This document shows positions 17,453 to 30,076 of a stretch of 64,000 bases of DNA, one piece after another (positions within the stretch are counted from its first letter, which is position 1; each line of letters begins with the position of its first letter). Both the position numbers and the translations under genes were made by a program. This DNA comes from Bryobacterales bacterium. Lineage in GTDB: Bacteria > Acidobacteriota > Terriglobia > Bryobacterales > UBA6623. The stretch lies in NCBI GenBank assembly GCA_026713545.1, contig JAPOOG010000064.1, positions 1 through 64,000 of the forward strand, given 5' to 3'. The notes under the pieces are model-generated. The model saw nothing but the letters and a program-made list of their open reading frames with translations. It was not told where the DNA came from and did no database searches.

Positions 17453-19002
17453 CGCGCTGCAAGATCTGGACGGGCGCGTTTGAAAGTGAAGTGCTTCGGA
17501 TTGACTGAAGTAACGCCCGGACTATCGACGGCGATCACCTGAGCCGAGATCGGCTCATAGGCCGCCCGTGGCGCAATCACTCCCTTGGCGACCAGGATTT
17601 TCTGTCGCTCGGGATACACCCCGCAACTACTCATCTGGTGCAGGCTGAACGGAATGACGCGCTTGCTGGTTAGCATCAGGATGTTCGGAAAATCACGCGT
17701 CGATCCCTCGACTTCGATCACCGAGGTCAAACCCATATCCCAATAGCGGCCTCCCCCGTGACGCACTTCAGGTTCCACGAATCTTCCGTCGTGCAGCGAC
17801 TTCACCCGGCCGCGAATGCGCACCGGATGGCCGTGCATGGAGTCCGACTTGCCGCCGACGAGCTTGTCGAACTTACCGTCGATCCCGGCGGCGAAAGCCG
17901 CCTCGTTCGCTTCTCGATCGTTGATGACGACGACCCAACCCTCGGCCCTCTGCTCGAGCAACTGATAGAGGATGAACGTACTGTCGCCCGGAGAGCCGCC
18001 GCCGATGTTATCGCCTGTATCCATGAGGGTGATCGGAAATTCGTCTGCGGCCATCGCCAGCTTCACGGCCTCCAAGGGGCTCGGCAGGTCCAACACGAGC
18101 TGGTCGCTGACGGCCAGCAGCATATCCGCTAGGCGCTTCGCCTCGCGCCGAGCCAACTCGGGGTCGTTATCCGTCACCACGATCACGCTTGGGCCCATCG
18201 CCGGGATGTCCGACCACTGATATCCCGCTGACACGCTCGCGGCCAGGATCGTTGGATTCTGCTCCATCCGTCGGCTCTCGTCAACGATTGGCTTGAGCGG
18301 CTCGGTATTCGTGTCTTGAAATACGAGGTTGTAGAAAAGCGCGGGTTTCTCGATCGCGGAGGTGGGCTTCACCTTGCCCAGGATCGTGTTCGCCAGGATG
18401 CGAGCTGAGTGCACACCTCTCTCTCTGGCGTCAAGGTGCGGGTTCTCTTTGTAGGTGATGACCGCCGTCGCCTCCTCGACGATCTCCTTCGACACGTTGG
18501 CGTGAAAGTCGTGGGTGACCACGATTGGGATGTCGTTGCCGAAGGCATTACGCACCCGCCGAACGACTTCCGCATCGGCGTGCGGATAGCTCTCGGCCAC
18601 CATCGTGCCGTGTAGGTAGAGTAGGATGCCGTCGAGTTTCGGCGCCGCCTGAAGACGCTCGATCAGCTCCTGCGTCAAAGCCTCGAACGCCTCGTCCGTC
18701 ACCATGCCGATCGTTTGCGGTCCGGCGAGGATGGTCGGATAGAGTTCCAGTCCGTTCAGCCTGGCGCCCTCGATGTACCCCGCCGTCAGGTTGGTGCCGC
18801 CCGTGTATTCGTCCAGAATCTCCTGACCGCGCAAGATACCCTTCGCTCCGCGCAACCCCCTTGCAAAATCAGCGAGCGTGGTCTTCCTCGGATTGAACGT
18901 GTTCGTCTCGTGAGCGATACCACCTAATCCGACCAGAAGATCGCGATCCTGCGCCGTCACGGTAGTTGCCAGTAGCAAAAGGAAGATGAATGGTTTGAGC
19001 AC
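17449..19002 (-). CDS. M81 family (MlrC-like) metallopeptidase with signal peptide
   Basis: A 517-residue protein. An N-terminal signal peptide (LKPFIFLLLLATTVTA, cleavage after TAQ) precedes the M81 fold. Family motifs are GGIAHETNTFNP near the start, LLYLHGTMVAE, the metal site THDFHANVS and the ENPHLDARERG block, then the C-terminal DTGDNIGGGSPGD. MlrC of microcystin degraders is the named relative and is a zinc enzyme acting on linearised peptides. The substrate here is unknown. It starts with GTG, 8 nt after a TACAAT box, so the transcript may be leaderless. The stop codon lies within repeat copy B. Confidence 0.85.
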   Translation of the reverse strand: MLKPFIFLLLLATTVTAQDRDLLVGLGGIAHETNTFNPRKTTLADFARGLRGAKGILRGQEILDEYTGGTNLTAGYIEGARLNGLELYPTILAGPQTIGMVTDEAFEALTQELIERLQAAPKLDGILLYLHGTMVAESYPHADAEVVRRVRNAFGNDIPIVVTHDFHANVSKEIVEEATAVITYKENPHLDARERGVHSARILANTILGKVKPTSAIEKPALFYNLVFQDTNTEPLKPIVDESRRMEQNPTILAASVSAGYQWSDIPAMGPSVIVVTDNDPELARREAKRLADMLLAVSDQLVLDLPSPLEAVKLAMAADEFPITLMDTGDNIGGGSPGDSTFILYQLLEQRAEGWVVVINDREANEAAFAAGIDGKFDKLVGGKSDSMHGHPVRIRGRVKSLHDGRFVEPEVRHGGGRYWDMGLTSVIEVEGSTRDFPNILMLTSKRVIPFSLHQMSSCGVYPERQKILVAKGVIAPRAAYEPISAQVIAVDSPGVTSVNPKHFTFKRARPDLAAR

Positions 19003-19009
19003 GGCTGTG

Positions 19010-19015
19010 ATTGTA
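19010..19015 (-). promoter_or_regulatory. Candidate -10 box for the M81 gene
   Basis: TACAAT on the minus strand ends 8 nt before the GTG start codon of the M81 gene, leaving almost no untranslated leader. No convincing -35 box is seen. The divergent TPR-VCBS gene has an identical TACAAT on the plus strand at 19072. Confidence 0.5.
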
Positions 19016-19071
19016 GCGCCTCGCGGAGGAAGGGCAGGATCGGGCCGGGTCGTCGATCAGCGACTGCTGCC

Positions 19072-19077
19072 TACAAT
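19072..19077 (+). promoter_or_regulatory. Candidate -10 box for the TPR-VCBS gene
   Basis: TACAAT sits 16 nt before the ATG at 19094. No good -35 is visible. It forms a divergent pair with the same hexamer on the other strand at 19010-19015, which suggests the two genes are transcribed from a shared control region of about 75 bp. Confidence 0.5.
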
Positions 19078-19093
19078 GAGAGACCCCGAAGCC

Positions 19094-22997
<3,904 letters not shown>

Positions 22998-23002
22998 ACT
23001 GA

Positions 23003-23572
23003 ATGGCGTTGGCGGATAGTGGACAGAACCTCGTTTGCAGTCTCACTGCGGGCGGTGTCAGCGCGGGCTCTCCCGTCGCGCAAACAGAGTTCGCCACGCC
23101 ATGGCAGGTCCGGCTGCGTATTCTACAGGACTATCGCGACATCGCGATGGTCGGCCTGTCCGCCAACCCCTACCGTCCCAGTCATTTTGCCGCGAGGTAC
23201 CTCCTTGCCGAGGGCTACAACGTCATTCCAGTGAACCCCCGCGAAAAAGAGATCCTCGGCCGGCAATCCTATCCCTCCGTAAAAAACATCCCTGGACCTG
23301 TTGATGTCGTGGACATCTTCCGTGCATCCAAAGAGGCGCCTTCGATCGTCGAGCAGGCTATCGCGATCGGCGCCAAGGTGGTCTGGATGCAGTTCGGTGT
23401 CATCAACTATGAGGCTGCCCGGAGTGCTCGTGAGGCCGGACTTGAAGTCGTGATGGACCAGTGCATGAAGGTGGAGCACGCACGCTTCTTCGGCGGGCTG
23501 CATACGCTCGGATTGAACACCGGCATTGTGTCCTCCCGCCGATGGAACCCGGCTGCGGGCAGAAAGTCCTAG
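23003..23572 (+). CDS. CoA-binding (Rossmann) domain protein, YccU-like
   Basis: A 189-residue protein. After about 45 unconserved residues it shows a CoA-binding domain: IAMVGLSANPYRPSHFAARYLLAEGYNVIPVNP, the VDVVDIFRASKEAPSIVEQAI segment, and VVMDQCMKVEH near the end. It begins 5 nt after metY, so the two are probably co-transcribed. This pairing with metY occurs widely and hints at a link to acyl-CoA-dependent homoserine acylation, but no reaction is established. An internal start is possible because the first 45 residues are not conserved. It overlaps the converging aminotransferase by 4 nt. Confidence 0.85.
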   Translation: MALADSGQNLVCSLTAGGVSAGSPVAQTEFATPWQVRLRILQDYRDIAMVGLSANPYRPSHFAARYLLAEGYNVIPVNPREKEILGRQSYPSVKNIPGPVDVVDIFRASKEAPSIVEQAIAIGAKVVWMQFGVINYEAARSAREAGLEVVMDQCMKVEHARFFGGLHTLGLNTGIVSSRRWNPAAGRKS

Positions 23573-24735
23573 GCCGTGCTAAAAACTGCGAGAAGCCGTT
23601 CAAGGCCATCTCGGAAGGTTTCTGGCTGCGGAAGCAGGCTCACCACCAGGAGTCCCTCCTGCGGAATATCGAACAGGTGCCCAGGATGCACGTGCACTCC
23701 CGCCGCAAGCAGATCGAGCGCCCACTGCTCGTCGCCGCGGGTCCTTGGGACCCTGAGGACCGCATACCACCCGGCCTGGGCCTCGAGCCGATCGCAGGCA
23801 GTGCGCGACAGAATCTCGTCGAGCCTCTTCAAATTGCCCCGAATCCTGTTCAGGATGTTGCATTGCACACTGTGACGAAGCTGTAGCAAAGCAGGAGCCG
23901 CGAGTTGAACGGGCGTATTCACCGATAGATACGTGTCGCCGATTACCTCCAGGCGCGCGAGCGCCTCATCACGGATCGCTTGCGGTCCCCTCACGACCAT
24001 CCAACCCAGTTTCATCTGAGGCAAGGCCGCTATCTTCGATAGCCCGCTCAGCGCCAAAGTCAAGCAGGACTCTTCAGCGGCCGCGCTTGCGGGCGTCTTT
24101 CCTGTCTTGAACCAGCGATAGTCGAGAAATACCTCGTCGACGATCAGAGCCAAGCTTCGCTCGGCGGCGATTTGTGCGATGCGACGGCGTTCTTCTTCCA
24201 GCAGATAAGACCCGGCGGGATTATTCGGCGACACAGCGATGATGGCTCTCGTTCGCGGCGTGATCGATGCCTGCAAAGCCTCAATATCGATCGCCCATCC
24301 ATGGTCATAGACCAGTGGATAGCTCGTCAGCACGATGTCGTGCAGCTTCGCCAAGTAGTCAAGAAGCGGATAGCTCGGCCGCGAGACCAAGACCTCGTCG
24401 CCGGGTTGCGCCAGCAATTGGAATGCGAACGCGTATCCCTCGCTGGTGCTCGCGGTAAGAACAATCTGTTGCACATCGACATCGACTCCGTGATGGGAAT
24501 AATAGGCCCGTACTGCGTTGCAGGCGAGCAGTGAACCCCTCGGCTGGGGGTCATACGAGTCGATGGAGGCGCGGCTTAGCGCGGCGTTGAGCGTGATGGA
24601 GTCGGGTGACAGACCGCATCGAGTCGGATTCGATTCCGTGAGATCGATGGTGTCGAGTCCCTCTGCGCGCCTCGTCGCGAATGCCTCCGACAAGCGATTC
24701 GGATTGCGTCGCCAGTTCGTGCGGGGGGAGAACAT
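23569..24735 (-). CDS. Pyridoxal-phosphate aminotransferase, class I/II
   Basis: A 388-residue fold-type I aminotransferase. It has TASTSEGYAFAFQLLAQPGDEVLV, the PNNPAGSYLL asparagine motif, the VDEVFLDYRW aspartate-tyrosine block, and the PLP lysine in LSGLSKIAALPQMKLGWM. The arginine that binds the substrate carboxylate would be near the C-terminus. The substrate cannot be told from the sequence; it is annotated in related genomes as an alanine/aspartate-type enzyme. Its 3' end overlaps the CoA-binding gene by 4 nt, tail to tail. Confidence 0.88.
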   Translation of the reverse strand: MFSPRTNWRRNPNRLSEAFATRRAEGLDTIDLTESNPTRCGLSPDSITLNAALSRASIDSYDPQPRGSLLACNAVRAYYSHHGVDVDVQQIVLTASTSEGYAFAFQLLAQPGDEVLVSRPSYPLLDYLAKLHDIVLTSYPLVYDHGWAIDIEALQASITPRTRAIIAVSPNNPAGSYLLEEERRRIAQIAAERSLALIVDEVFLDYRWFKTGKTPASAAAEESCLTLALSGLSKIAALPQMKLGWMVVRGPQAIRDEALARLEVIGDTYLSVNTPVQLAAPALLQLRHSVQCNILNRIRGNLKRLDEILSRTACDRLEAQAGWYAVLRVPRTRGDEQWALDLLAAGVHVHPGHLFDIPQEGLLVVSLLPQPETFRDGLERLLAVFSTA

Positions 24736-24814
24736 CGGGATCGAAAAGCCTCGTTCAGGACACCGGAAATGAATGGGCCACGCGCGCCGAGGAGTTCAAA
24801 AGGAGACTGCTATC

Positions 24815-26713
24815 ATGACAGAGATTTCGTGCAAGACCGCTATGGTCTCCTTTCCCCGACTCTTTCTCGGCTTGATCCTCGGCGCGCTTCTTGCGCCGCC
24901 GGCTTTACCGCAACGCACGCAGGAGGACCGGAAGAACAGGGAGCAGATGAACTGGCGCGTGTTGCGCCCCGTTGTGCGTGGCACCAGGGCGGCGGTAGCC
25001 GCGGGAGCTCCGCTCTCGAGCGAAGCTGCCATGCGCATTCTGCACGCGGGCGGAAACGCTGTAGACGCGGGAGTCGGCGGAATGTATGCGGCAGCCGTCT
25101 GTGAGTTTTCTCACTTCGGATTCGGCGGCGAAGCACCCATCCTGATCCGGACGGCAGAGGGCCAGGTACACTCCATCGGCGGTCTGGGAACGGCTCCCCG
25201 GAAGATGACCCTGGAGTTCTTCCGTTCGCACCGTCAGGAGCCGGAGATCGTACAGGAATCCCTCCGGCGCGGCCACAACGGGGGGCCGATCCCGGCCTAC
25301 GGCATTCTGCCGGCCCTGGTTCCCGGCATGGTGGACGGCGGGTTGCTCGCGCTGCGGGACTTCGGTACGCGATCGTTCGGGGAGATCATTCAACCCGCTA
25401 TCGATCTGGCGGATGGCATGCCGGTCGACGGATTTCGATCGTCCTCGATTGCACACGCCGTTCGCATTTTCAAGCTCTTCCCGACATCCCAAAAGGTCTA
25501 TCTCCCGAACGGCAGAGTTCCTCGCGTGGGCAGCATCTTCCGTCAGCCTGACTTGGCTCGCACGCTACGCTCGATGATGGCTGCAGAGAAAAGGGCTCTC
25601 ATGGAAGGGGCCTCTCGGGAGGCGGCGATCGACGCGGTTCGCGATTCCTTTTACCGGGGCGAGATCGGACGCAAGATCGGGCGTTTTTCGAAAGACAGCG
25701 GGGGGCTGCTGCGGTACGAAGACCTGGCCAACTTCCGGCTGGTAGTAGAAGAGCCGGAGATGGTGACTTACCGTGGGTTCGAGGTCTATAAAAACGGATT
25801 CTATACCCAAGGGCCGATTCTCCTGCAAGCTTTGAATCTGCTTGAAGGATTTAACCTCCGTTCCATTGGATGGAACACGGCTGAATACATCCACATCATC
25901 GTGGAAGCCCTCAAGCTGGCCTACGCCGACCGTGACACCTACTATGCCGATCCCAAGTTTGCGGAGATTCCGGCTGCGCTTCTCACCAAGACGTATGCTG
26001 CCCAAAGGCGGGAATTAATCGAGCCGACGCAAGCCTCGAGCGAGTTTCGGCCTGGTCGCTTCGATGCAAGACAGCCGCCCCACCCGGCGTTCTACGCCGG
26101 CAGGCTTCGGCCTCTGACGGACGCCTTGGCATCGAGAGACACCACCTGTCTGAACATTATCGACAACTCCGGAGTCATGTTCTCGGTAACGCCGTCCGGC
26201 GCTTGGATGCCTTCTGTCATCGCGGCCGACACCGGCATTCCGCTGACTCAGCGAGCTCAGAGCTTCCTGATGATCCCTGATCACCCGAATGTCGTTGCAC
26301 CGGGCAAGCGTCCACGCATCACGCTGTCGCCGACCCTGATCACCAGGCGCGGACAGCCTGTCATGGCCCTCTCGACACCCGGGGGAGACCAGCAGGACCA
26401 GGCATTGGTGCAAGTGATGTTGGCTGTGCTGGAGTTCGGGCTCAATCCGCAAGCGGCGGTCGAGGCTCCACGGATTCAGACGAGGCATCTGGTGGCAAGC
26501 TTTGACGATCACGCGATGGATCCGAATCTTCTCTTGCTGGATGAACGGATTCCGGCTTCCGTCGAAGCGGCTCTCAAACAGCTCGGACATCAAGTCGAGC
26601 GCCGCAGCCGTTGGAACAGCGGCTCCGCGCCCGTGGCCGTCCTGAGAACCCCCAACGGTGTCATCTCCGCCGGTGCCGACCCCTACGGCTACCGTTACGC
26701 CGACGCCTGGTAG
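24815..26713 (+). CDS. Gamma-glutamyltransferase family protein, exported
   Basis: A 632-residue Ntn-hydrolase. A signal-like segment (FPRLFLGLILGALLAPPALP) precedes the large subunit with AGGNAVDAGVGGMYAAAVCE. The cleavage site is DTTCLNIIDNSG; the nucleophile is the first Thr of TT. E. coli GGT has TTH here, whereas this protein has TTC. Near the C-terminus PRITLSPTL and TPGGDQQ match the family core. It would act on gamma-glutamyl peptides such as glutathione in the periplasm; other amide substrates cannot be excluded. The ATG at 24815 follows AAAAGGAG. An upstream frame to 24773 has no ribosome-binding site. Confidence 0.88.
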   Translation: MTEISCKTAMVSFPRLFLGLILGALLAPPALPQRTQEDRKNREQMNWRVLRPVVRGTRAAVAAGAPLSSEAAMRILHAGGNAVDAGVGGMYAAAVCEFSHFGFGGEAPILIRTAEGQVHSIGGLGTAPRKMTLEFFRSHRQEPEIVQESLRRGHNGGPIPAYGILPALVPGMVDGGLLALRDFGTRSFGEIIQPAIDLADGMPVDGFRSSSIAHAVRIFKLFPTSQKVYLPNGRVPRVGSIFRQPDLARTLRSMMAAEKRALMEGASREAAIDAVRDSFYRGEIGRKIGRFSKDSGGLLRYEDLANFRLVVEEPEMVTYRGFEVYKNGFYTQGPILLQALNLLEGFNLRSIGWNTAEYIHIIVEALKLAYADRDTYYADPKFAEIPAALLTKTYAAQRRELIEPTQASSEFRPGRFDARQPPHPAFYAGRLRPLTDALASRDTTCLNIIDNSGVMFSVTPSGAWMPSVIAADTGIPLTQRAQSFLMIPDHPNVVAPGKRPRITLSPTLITRRGQPVMALSTPGGDQQDQALVQVMLAVLEFGLNPQAAVEAPRIQTRHLVASFDDHAMDPNLLLLDERIPASVEAALKQLGHQVERRSRWNSGSAPVAVLRTPNGVISAGADPYGYRYADAW

Positions 26714-26746
26714 CCTGCGAACTCTGTTGGCTCCGCGACCTTCCGC

Positions 26747-27880
26747 TCAGATGCCAGCCGAAATTTCGACAACGTAAACCTGCGTGTGTCCCGACCGGTC
26801 GCTGGCGAAGGCAATCATCGATTCGTCCGGTGAGAACGACGGGTGGGGATGAGTCCACTGGGGGCCGTAAACGGTATCGATCGACATCTCCATCCAACTC
26901 AGGGCCTTGTCCTTGTCAGCCTCGGCGCACGCCGCCGCCCAATCTTCGGCTACGGCATAGCGGGACGTCAGCCATTGCGTCCCGCCGTTTGAGCTTTGAG
27001 GGTAGCAAAGGGTCTCAAGATCGCCCGTCGCGACGTCCACAAGCTGAATGCCGATGTCAGGCTGATTCGTGTCGCACAGGATCTTCGTGCCAGCGCGGTT
27101 GGGCGTGATATGCCAAGCGTTGAACTCCGCGATGGTATGGATTGCTCTCGTCTCCCAGCTCATGCGCTTCAGCGCCCTCGGCCAAACCGTGAACACCAGA
27201 TCGCCGGTGTCGCCGAGAAAGGTCTCGTGAACCACGAACTCGTCGTTGTCGTGCTCATACAAGCATTCGATCTCCGAGCCGTCGCGACGCATCCGGAACA
27301 TCCGTGGCGCCGGGTCGGCCGCGAACTCGATCCACTCAGAATCGACTGGCGAGAATTGCGGATGAATAACGGTTCGATCGAAGGGTATGGTCTGCTGGCG
27401 GCCTGCCGAGGTATGTCCCACGACGACGCTGTTCTGCTGTCCGGTCTTGCAGGCAGCTACGAACCAATGACCGTCGCGGCTGAGGGAGCATTCGCCGAGT
27501 TGCCCGTCGAATTCGGCGATGAGTCTCTCCTCCAGGCTGTCGCGGTCGATCACGAAGACCGATCCACCGCGTACGAAATAGACCGATTCGCCGTCAGGGG
27601 CGATGGCGGGAGAAAACGGATGGATCGGGCCGTCACTGGTAAGCTGCCGGATCTCGCCATCGAAGACGCCCACTTCGAAGAGTTGCGCCTGCCCCGTGCG
27701 GTAGGACGCAAAGACCAGGGCCTCTTGGCCGGGCGTAAATGAGCTCTGCAAGAAGTACGTCGGATGGTTGATCGATGGATGATTCGTAAGTTGATGGACC
27801 CGCGCGCCGGTCTGCTCGTCCTCGAATACGGTGTGCTCGGATGGAAAGAGGGCGCCTTTACCGGTAATCATGCCCTTCAT
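26747..27880 (-). CDS. Oligogalacturonate-lyase-like beta-propeller (PL22-type)
   Basis: A 377-residue propeller. It has repeated strands with a TolB-like look (HPTYFLQSSFTPGQEALVFASYR; HPFSPAIAPDGESVYFV). The PL22 lyase motif QWTHPHPSFSPD is present, with Q, H and H spaced as in the manganese site of characterised oligogalacturonate lyases; a further His in NAWHITPN would be the remaining ligand. This suggests beta-elimination of unsaturated pectic oligomers, but a different substrate is possible. There is no signal peptide. It starts 4 nt inside the upstream PHP-protein gene (ATGA overlap), so it belongs to the 33515-26747 operon. Confidence 0.75.
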   Translation of the reverse strand: MKGMITGKGALFPSEHTVFEDEQTGARVHQLTNHPSINHPTYFLQSSFTPGQEALVFASYRTGQAQLFEVGVFDGEIRQLTSDGPIHPFSPAIAPDGESVYFVRGGSVFVIDRDSLEERLIAEFDGQLGECSLSRDGHWFVAACKTGQQNSVVVGHTSAGRQQTIPFDRTVIHPQFSPVDSEWIEFAADPAPRMFRMRRDGSEIECLYEHDNDEFVVHETFLGDTGDLVFTVWPRALKRMSWETRAIHTIAEFNAWHITPNRAGTKILCDTNQPDIGIQLVDVATGDLETLCYPQSSNGGTQWLTSRYAVAEDWAAACAEADKDKALSWMEMSIDTVYGPQWTHPHPSFSPDESMIAFASDRSGHTQVYVVEISAGI

Positions 27881-30033
27881 CGGCCCTCGGCGGCAACCCC
27901 TTCGTAATAGGCCCTCGCCTTCTTGAACAGTGCGACCACTTCCTGACGCTGCTCTTCGGAAGCGAATCGACCTTTGTCCTGGACTCTTGAGATCAACTGG
28001 TCGACCCAGGCGACGAAGAACTGCCCGTCCTCCTTGCGCGAGACTCCTTCACCGTCGACGGTCAGATACACGGGACTCGTGTGTGCGTACAGATCGGTGT
28101 CATTGACCAGATAGCGGTGGAAATCGCCGCGCACACGAGCGGCAACCCAGGAGCCCTCCGCAACAGGGATCTCTTTCGCAAGCAGAACGAATGATCCATC
28201 CGCGCGAGGTTCCTCGCTGGCGACCACCTCGCCGTTGACCACGATCTCCAGTCGTTTCATCGGGACGAGCGAGGTGGCCGACGCCTCCACGCGAACCGTG
28301 TCACCGGACGAGATCTTGAGCTCGTCGCCGGGGAGTCGGCCGTTCACCTTAAATCGAAGAATCGGGCCATTCGTCGCGAAGCTCCGCCCATTTCGAAAGT
28401 TCTCGACCCAGTCGCCGGCGTTGAGTGCATCACCGGTGTAGACATAGACACGGTGGCCGCCCGGAATCCAATGATGGCGACGGTTCGTGAAGCTGTCGGT
28501 GCCGGCGGAGATCGCACAGCGCAAGCCGGTGTTCAGCAGACGGTACCAGTAGGGCGTTGCGGCGTCTTCGTTCGAGTTGCTCATTACATCCATCGCATCG
28601 ACAGAGCCGAGTGCAAGGTCTACCGGCATTTCACGAGCGCTCATGGTTTGCGGGTCGGAGGTGAAGCGATATCCCGGATGGGCATAGCTCGCGACGCCGC
28701 CCTGTTGCTTGGCGCCCCACGCCTGGACGTGATTCGGCGGATAATCGTGCGGGTACGAGGTATCGCTAAAACCCGTGTAGAGCGGCTTGACTAGTTGTTT
28801 CAGACCCGTGAAGCACATATGCCCATAGGGACCGTTGTTCCGCATTTCCTCGCCCCAGTAGAGGATGTGCGTCGGATCGCTCAACTTGTGAGGACGCCCC
28901 TCGAAATACTGCTCGTCGTGAACTTGCGGCCCCGTCGAGTTCGCAACCATCAAGTTCGCGTAGTTGAGGTCCTCGCCGAGGACCTGGGTCTGAATGTCCT
29001 CCGGTGTCATGAACTCGTGGTCGTTGTAGTTGACGTGCGTGTGGAGATCGCCGCCATACCAGTGTCCCTTCGCCAAGTGGGATGTGCGCTCGAGCTTGAT
29101 GGTGACAGCGGTCGTTTCGCCTGCGAGCACTTCGACGTCATGCTTGACGGGTTTGTACTCGATTCCCCGAACCACCTCGATCGAGGCTGTTCCCTCGGGA
29201 ATGCGGATCTCGTGCTCGCCACGGCTGTAGTAGAAGTAGTCACCGTGGGTCCACGTGATGCGGGAGAGCGTGGCGTCGCCGGCCCGTCCGTCGGGCGCAT
29301 AGGCAAGGCCGTCGGAACCGCGCACGTAGACGCGGGCCGCAACCGCTGCGCCGTCCTCCTCCGTCCTGACGCTCAACCTTCCCCAGCGCATGACTTCGAT
29401 CGGGAAACGAGTCGTCGCCCCAATCCGGCTTTCGGGCGGCGATCCTGCAGAGGGGATATCGATTCCGGCGAAGACCCGGACCGTGGCTTCGCGCGGTTCG
29501 AGCGACTGCGGCCGGAGGTTCAGCAAGGCATACGTCACACGTCCAGCCGATGCCGTCCAACGATCGGTCGGTCCGATGTCGCCGATGGTCGCGATAATCT
29601 TGATGTCCTTCGTTTTATCCAACTCGTTCCGCAGCATCACGGGCAGGTTGCAGGTTTCCCGCAGACCCAGGCGCAGGCTGTCGGGCTTCGCGACGACCTC
29701 AAGCCCTGACGAGTTGAGGCGCAGCTTGAGCACACCAGGAAGATCGAGATCCCATAGCTCCGGTATTCCGGCGCGCCGCCAGCGGCGGAACGACACCGTC
29801 AACGGCATGTGAAAATCCCCATCCCGGCGCAGCAGGATCCGCACCATGTCGAGATCCGTCAGCGGACCCGGATAGTTGACGGGCTGGAACCCTTGTCGGG
29901 ACGTCTCGAATGTATATTCGTCCCCAGGGGTGGGCAGGTTGCGTCCCGCCGTCGAGATCTCGGCAACCCACCAGAGGCATACCGCAAACCCAAGAAGAAT
30001 CCCTAAGCGCTTGGCGATCATGGGGGCAATCAT
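27877..30033 (-). CDS. CehA/McbA-like PHP-domain metallohydrolase, exported
   Basis: A 718-residue protein counted from the ATG at 30033; an ATG at 30021 is almost as good. The signal is IAKRLGILLGFAVCLWWVA. Residues about 1-330 are Ig/beta-rich with no clear family. A PHP-like catalytic module follows, opening GDLHTHVNYNDHEFMT, with HMCFTG, ASYAHPGY, SAGTDSF and GGHRVYVYTGD. CehA/McbA proteins hydrolyse aryl esters or similar bonds with metals; the substrate here is unknown. The TTG at 30084 overlaps the DUF1501 stop and was rejected as the start. It is the third gene of a four-gene operon. Confidence 0.85.
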   Translation of the reverse strand: MIAPMIAKRLGILLGFAVCLWWVAEISTAGRNLPTPGDEYTFETSRQGFQPVNYPGPLTDLDMVRILLRRDGDFHMPLTVSFRRWRRAGIPELWDLDLPGVLKLRLNSSGLEVVAKPDSLRLGLRETCNLPVMLRNELDKTKDIKIIATIGDIGPTDRWTASAGRVTYALLNLRPQSLEPREATVRVFAGIDIPSAGSPPESRIGATTRFPIEVMRWGRLSVRTEEDGAAVAARVYVRGSDGLAYAPDGRAGDATLSRITWTHGDYFYYSRGEHEIRIPEGTASIEVVRGIEYKPVKHDVEVLAGETTAVTIKLERTSHLAKGHWYGGDLHTHVNYNDHEFMTPEDIQTQVLGEDLNYANLMVANSTGPQVHDEQYFEGRPHKLSDPTHILYWGEEMRNNGPYGHMCFTGLKQLVKPLYTGFSDTSYPHDYPPNHVQAWGAKQQGGVASYAHPGYRFTSDPQTMSAREMPVDLALGSVDAMDVMSNSNEDAATPYWYRLLNTGLRCAISAGTDSFTNRRHHWIPGGHRVYVYTGDALNAGDWVENFRNGRSFATNGPILRFKVNGRLPGDELKISSGDTVRVEASATSLVPMKRLEIVVNGEVVASEEPRADGSFVLLAKEIPVAEGSWVAARVRGDFHRYLVNDTDLYAHTSPVYLTVDGEGVSRKEDGQFFVAWVDQLISRVQDKGRFASEEQRQEVVALFKKARAYYEGVAAEGR

Positions 30034-30076
30034 AGCAACCGCGGCACCCGGCTCCTGCTTTTGGAGAGAAGCAGCC

